Assembly: GCF_029531655.1 (NCBI RefSeq)
Contig: NZ_JANRMI010000001.1
Span: 310,001-374,000, forward strand
DNA: 64,000 nt
Direction: 5' to 3'
Source: Bdellovibrio svalbardensis
GTDB taxonomy: Bacteria > Bdellovibrionota > Bdellovibrionia > Bdellovibrionales > Bdellovibrionaceae
Shown: piece after piece, positions 62,753-64,000 of the stretch
How the letters are laid out: the number at the start of each line of letters is the position of its first letter
Numbering within the stretch: position 1 is the first letter of the stretch
Notes under the pieces: generated by a model
Told to the model about the DNA's origin: nothing
Databases searched by the model: none
The model's input: only the letters and a program-made list of their open reading frames with translations
Program-made: the position numbers and the translations under genes

Positions 62753-63904
62753 TTGAAATGGCAACAGGCCCTCGTGGCCGTCTTCTTTTTTGCTTCGTTA
62801 GTTTCATCCGCCAGCGCGCAGGGTTCTGTGCCTTTTGGCGCAAAAGCTTCAGTGCCTGTCGACGCGGACGCGTTGGCTAAAGACTTTGAAGTCAATAAGA
62901 AGAAGATCGAAGACGCAGAGATCAAACAGCGTCAGGTCCTGTCGGGTCTTTTTGAAATCAATAAGAAAATTAAAAAAACAGTCACCGAGCGCGGAGCTTT
63001 TTCCCAGCAGCGCGCTTTGATTGAAGTCAATATTAAGAACCTCACTCAAAAGGTCGAGGAGCTTGAGGGTAAAGCGAAATCTCAGCGGGCCCTTTTGGCG
63101 GAACGCTTGAGGGCCATTTATAAGCTCGGCGGACCTTCAGTCGCTCGTTATGTATTCTCATCAAACAGCTCGTCCTCTTTGGAGCGCAATCTCAAAATCT
63201 TAGGCATTGTGGCTGAACGAGACCTGGAGCTTATTAAGAACTACCGATTGGACCTAAAAGACCTTCAATCGAAGAAGAAGATCCTGGCCCAGCGATTGGA
63301 AAGTTTAAAATCGATAGAAGAGAAGATCTCCAGCCAGGAAAAGAAGCTAATTGCTGAACAAAACCTTAAGAACAAACTTTTAGACGGTATCCGCAAGAGC
63401 AAGCTTTTCGCTCTCAAGCAGATCAATGGGCTTCGCGAAAAGTCGACCCAGCTGAATATCGACGATGCCGGAGTCTTCGATCTTTTGTTCAAGCCATCTT
63501 TCCTGGATCAAAAAGGGGAGTTGCCTCATCCCATTCTTGGGGTCGTGACTCGCAAATTTGGACTTATGAAAGGCCAGGATCAGCCGTACACTTTATCAAA
63601 TAAAGGTATTTTCATTTCTGCCGCAAAGGGCAGTCCGATCAAATCAGTCTTCGAAGGAAAAGTTTCTTTCGTTGGTGAGATCCCTGGATTTGGAACGACA
63701 TTAATTGTCGACCACGGAGATCATTACTACACGGTTTACGGTCATGCAGAAGAAGTGAAGGTAAATGTTGGGGATGAGATCACTCAGTCCCAAGTTATTG
63801 CCGCCGCAGGAGTTCCCTCTGGTGATGATCCTGCTGGAATTTATTTTGAGATTAGACATTTTTCAGAACCCTACGACCCGCAGCTGTGGATGAAAGGACT
63901 TTAA
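62753..63904 (+). CDS. envC: EnvC-like murein hydrolase activator (degenerate LytM)
   Basis: A periplasmic activator of cell-wall amidases, 383 residues. I chose TTG 62753, which follows the ftsX stop by one base, has AGAGGT upstream and gives a signal peptide ending VSSASAQ. Two long coiled coils (about residues 45-255) precede a LytM domain. At the first zinc-ligand place (HxGxD in active enzymes) the sequence reads NKGIFIS, so His and Asp are lost, while YGHAEEV and YFEIRHF remain. This is the degenerate state seen in EnvC, which activates rather than cuts. An upstream in-frame ATG (62684) would lie inside ftsX. Confidence 0.9.
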   Translation: MKWQQALVAVFFFASLVSSASAQGSVPFGAKASVPVDADALAKDFEVNKKKIEDAEIKQRQVLSGLFEINKKIKKTVTERGAFSQQRALIEVNIKNLTQKVEELEGKAKSQRALLAERLRAIYKLGGPSVARYVFSSNSSSSLERNLKILGIVAERDLELIKNYRLDLKDLQSKKKILAQRLESLKSIEEKISSQEKKLIAEQNLKNKLLDGIRKSKLFALKQINGLREKSTQLNIDDAGVFDLLFKPSFLDQKGELPHPILGVVTRKFGLMKGQDQPYTLSNKGIFISAAKGSPIKSVFEGKVSFVGEIPGFGTTLIVDHGDHYYTVYGHAEEVKVNVGDEITQSQVIAAAGVPSGDDPAGIYFEIRHFSEPYDPQLWMKGL

Positions 63905-63908
63905 CTAC

Positions 63909-64000
63909 ATGCAATCACTGAAACGCTATTGGAAAACCTATATCTTGGGATTTATTTTAATCCTGACGATCTTCATCATGGCAGAAACAGGTTTTCAAGT
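63909..64000 (+). CDS. Start of a membrane-anchored gene, cut by the window edge
   Basis: Only 30 codons are visible: ATG 63909 after AAAGGAC, then MQSLKRYWKTYILGFILIL with a single hydrophobic helix, as in a signal anchor. It starts four bases after envC and so belongs to the ftsEX-envC operon. In many bacteria a C-terminal processing protease (S41, CtpA) follows here; that identity is a guess by context. Confidence 0.55.
   Translation, partial: MQSLKRYWKTYILGFILILTIFIMAETGFQ

Overview
The window looks like chromosomal DNA of a predatory Bdellovibrio-type bacterium (Bdellovibrionota). This is inferred from the gene set and from the style of the exported proteins. There are many lipoproteins and barrel proteins with no clear family, a large peptidoglycan-processing repertoire, Tad-pilus-like parts, an Ala/Lys-rich histone-like mini-gene and a methyl-accepting chemotaxis protein. 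Composition looks uniform by eye. I saw no prophage, transposase, CRISPR array or plasmid gene, so the region reads as stable core with lineage-specific islands.

Layout. 0-1.8 kb: TCA genes sucC (cut by the window edge) and mdh, minus strand. 2.0-6.6 kb: a five-gene MCE/Mla-type lipid transport operon with two different ATPases, two different permeases and one MCE protein, followed by a small outer-membrane-barrel-like protein and a terminator. 6.8-8.5 kb: a 39-residue KKxx-repeat protein, then a shortened TadB/TadC-like pair. 8.5-10.9 kb: reverse transsulfuration (cystathionine beta-synthase and gamma-lyase) and tRNA-Phe. 11-23 kb: a long minus-strand run in transcription order rpsB, tsf, pyrH, frr, uppS, cdsA, rseP, tsaB, a ParA/MinD ATPase, a J-like/RodZ-HTH protein, rluD, pgeF, mpg. 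This links translation, lipid II carrier, phospholipid and envelope-stress functions. dxr is absent from its usual place between cdsA and rseP.

23-36 kb: a membrane histidine kinase, an FAD oxidoreductase, a CFI-box-like protein, priA, galU, a lipoprotein, a LysM/M23 peptidase whose start codon overlaps that of a divergent barrel gene, a 42-residue basic protein and a TonB-like protein. 36-51 kb: a chemoreceptor, nagZ, a three-gene operon of one TadG-like and two Gly-rich exported proteins, namZ, and the minus-strand set (degenerate sigma54-activator-like gene)-amgK-murU, next to a full sigma54 activator. nagZ, namZ, amgK and murU together describe cleavage of murein fragments and salvage of MurNAc to UDP-MurNAc, which fits an organism that digests prey walls. 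51-64 kb: an MsbA-like exporter, uvrA and PBP1A in one operon, an exported coiled-coil protein, mscL with a zinc ribbon, and ftsE-ftsX-envC leading into a cut gene.

The strongest novelty candidates are: (1) the MCE transporter, whose two ATPases carry complementary active-site changes predicting one dead and one live ATP site; (2) the TadG-like/Gly-rich exported operon; (3) the degenerate AAA+ protein heading amgK-murU; (4) two dispersed small palindrome families. All functions come from reading motifs and context. No database search was run.
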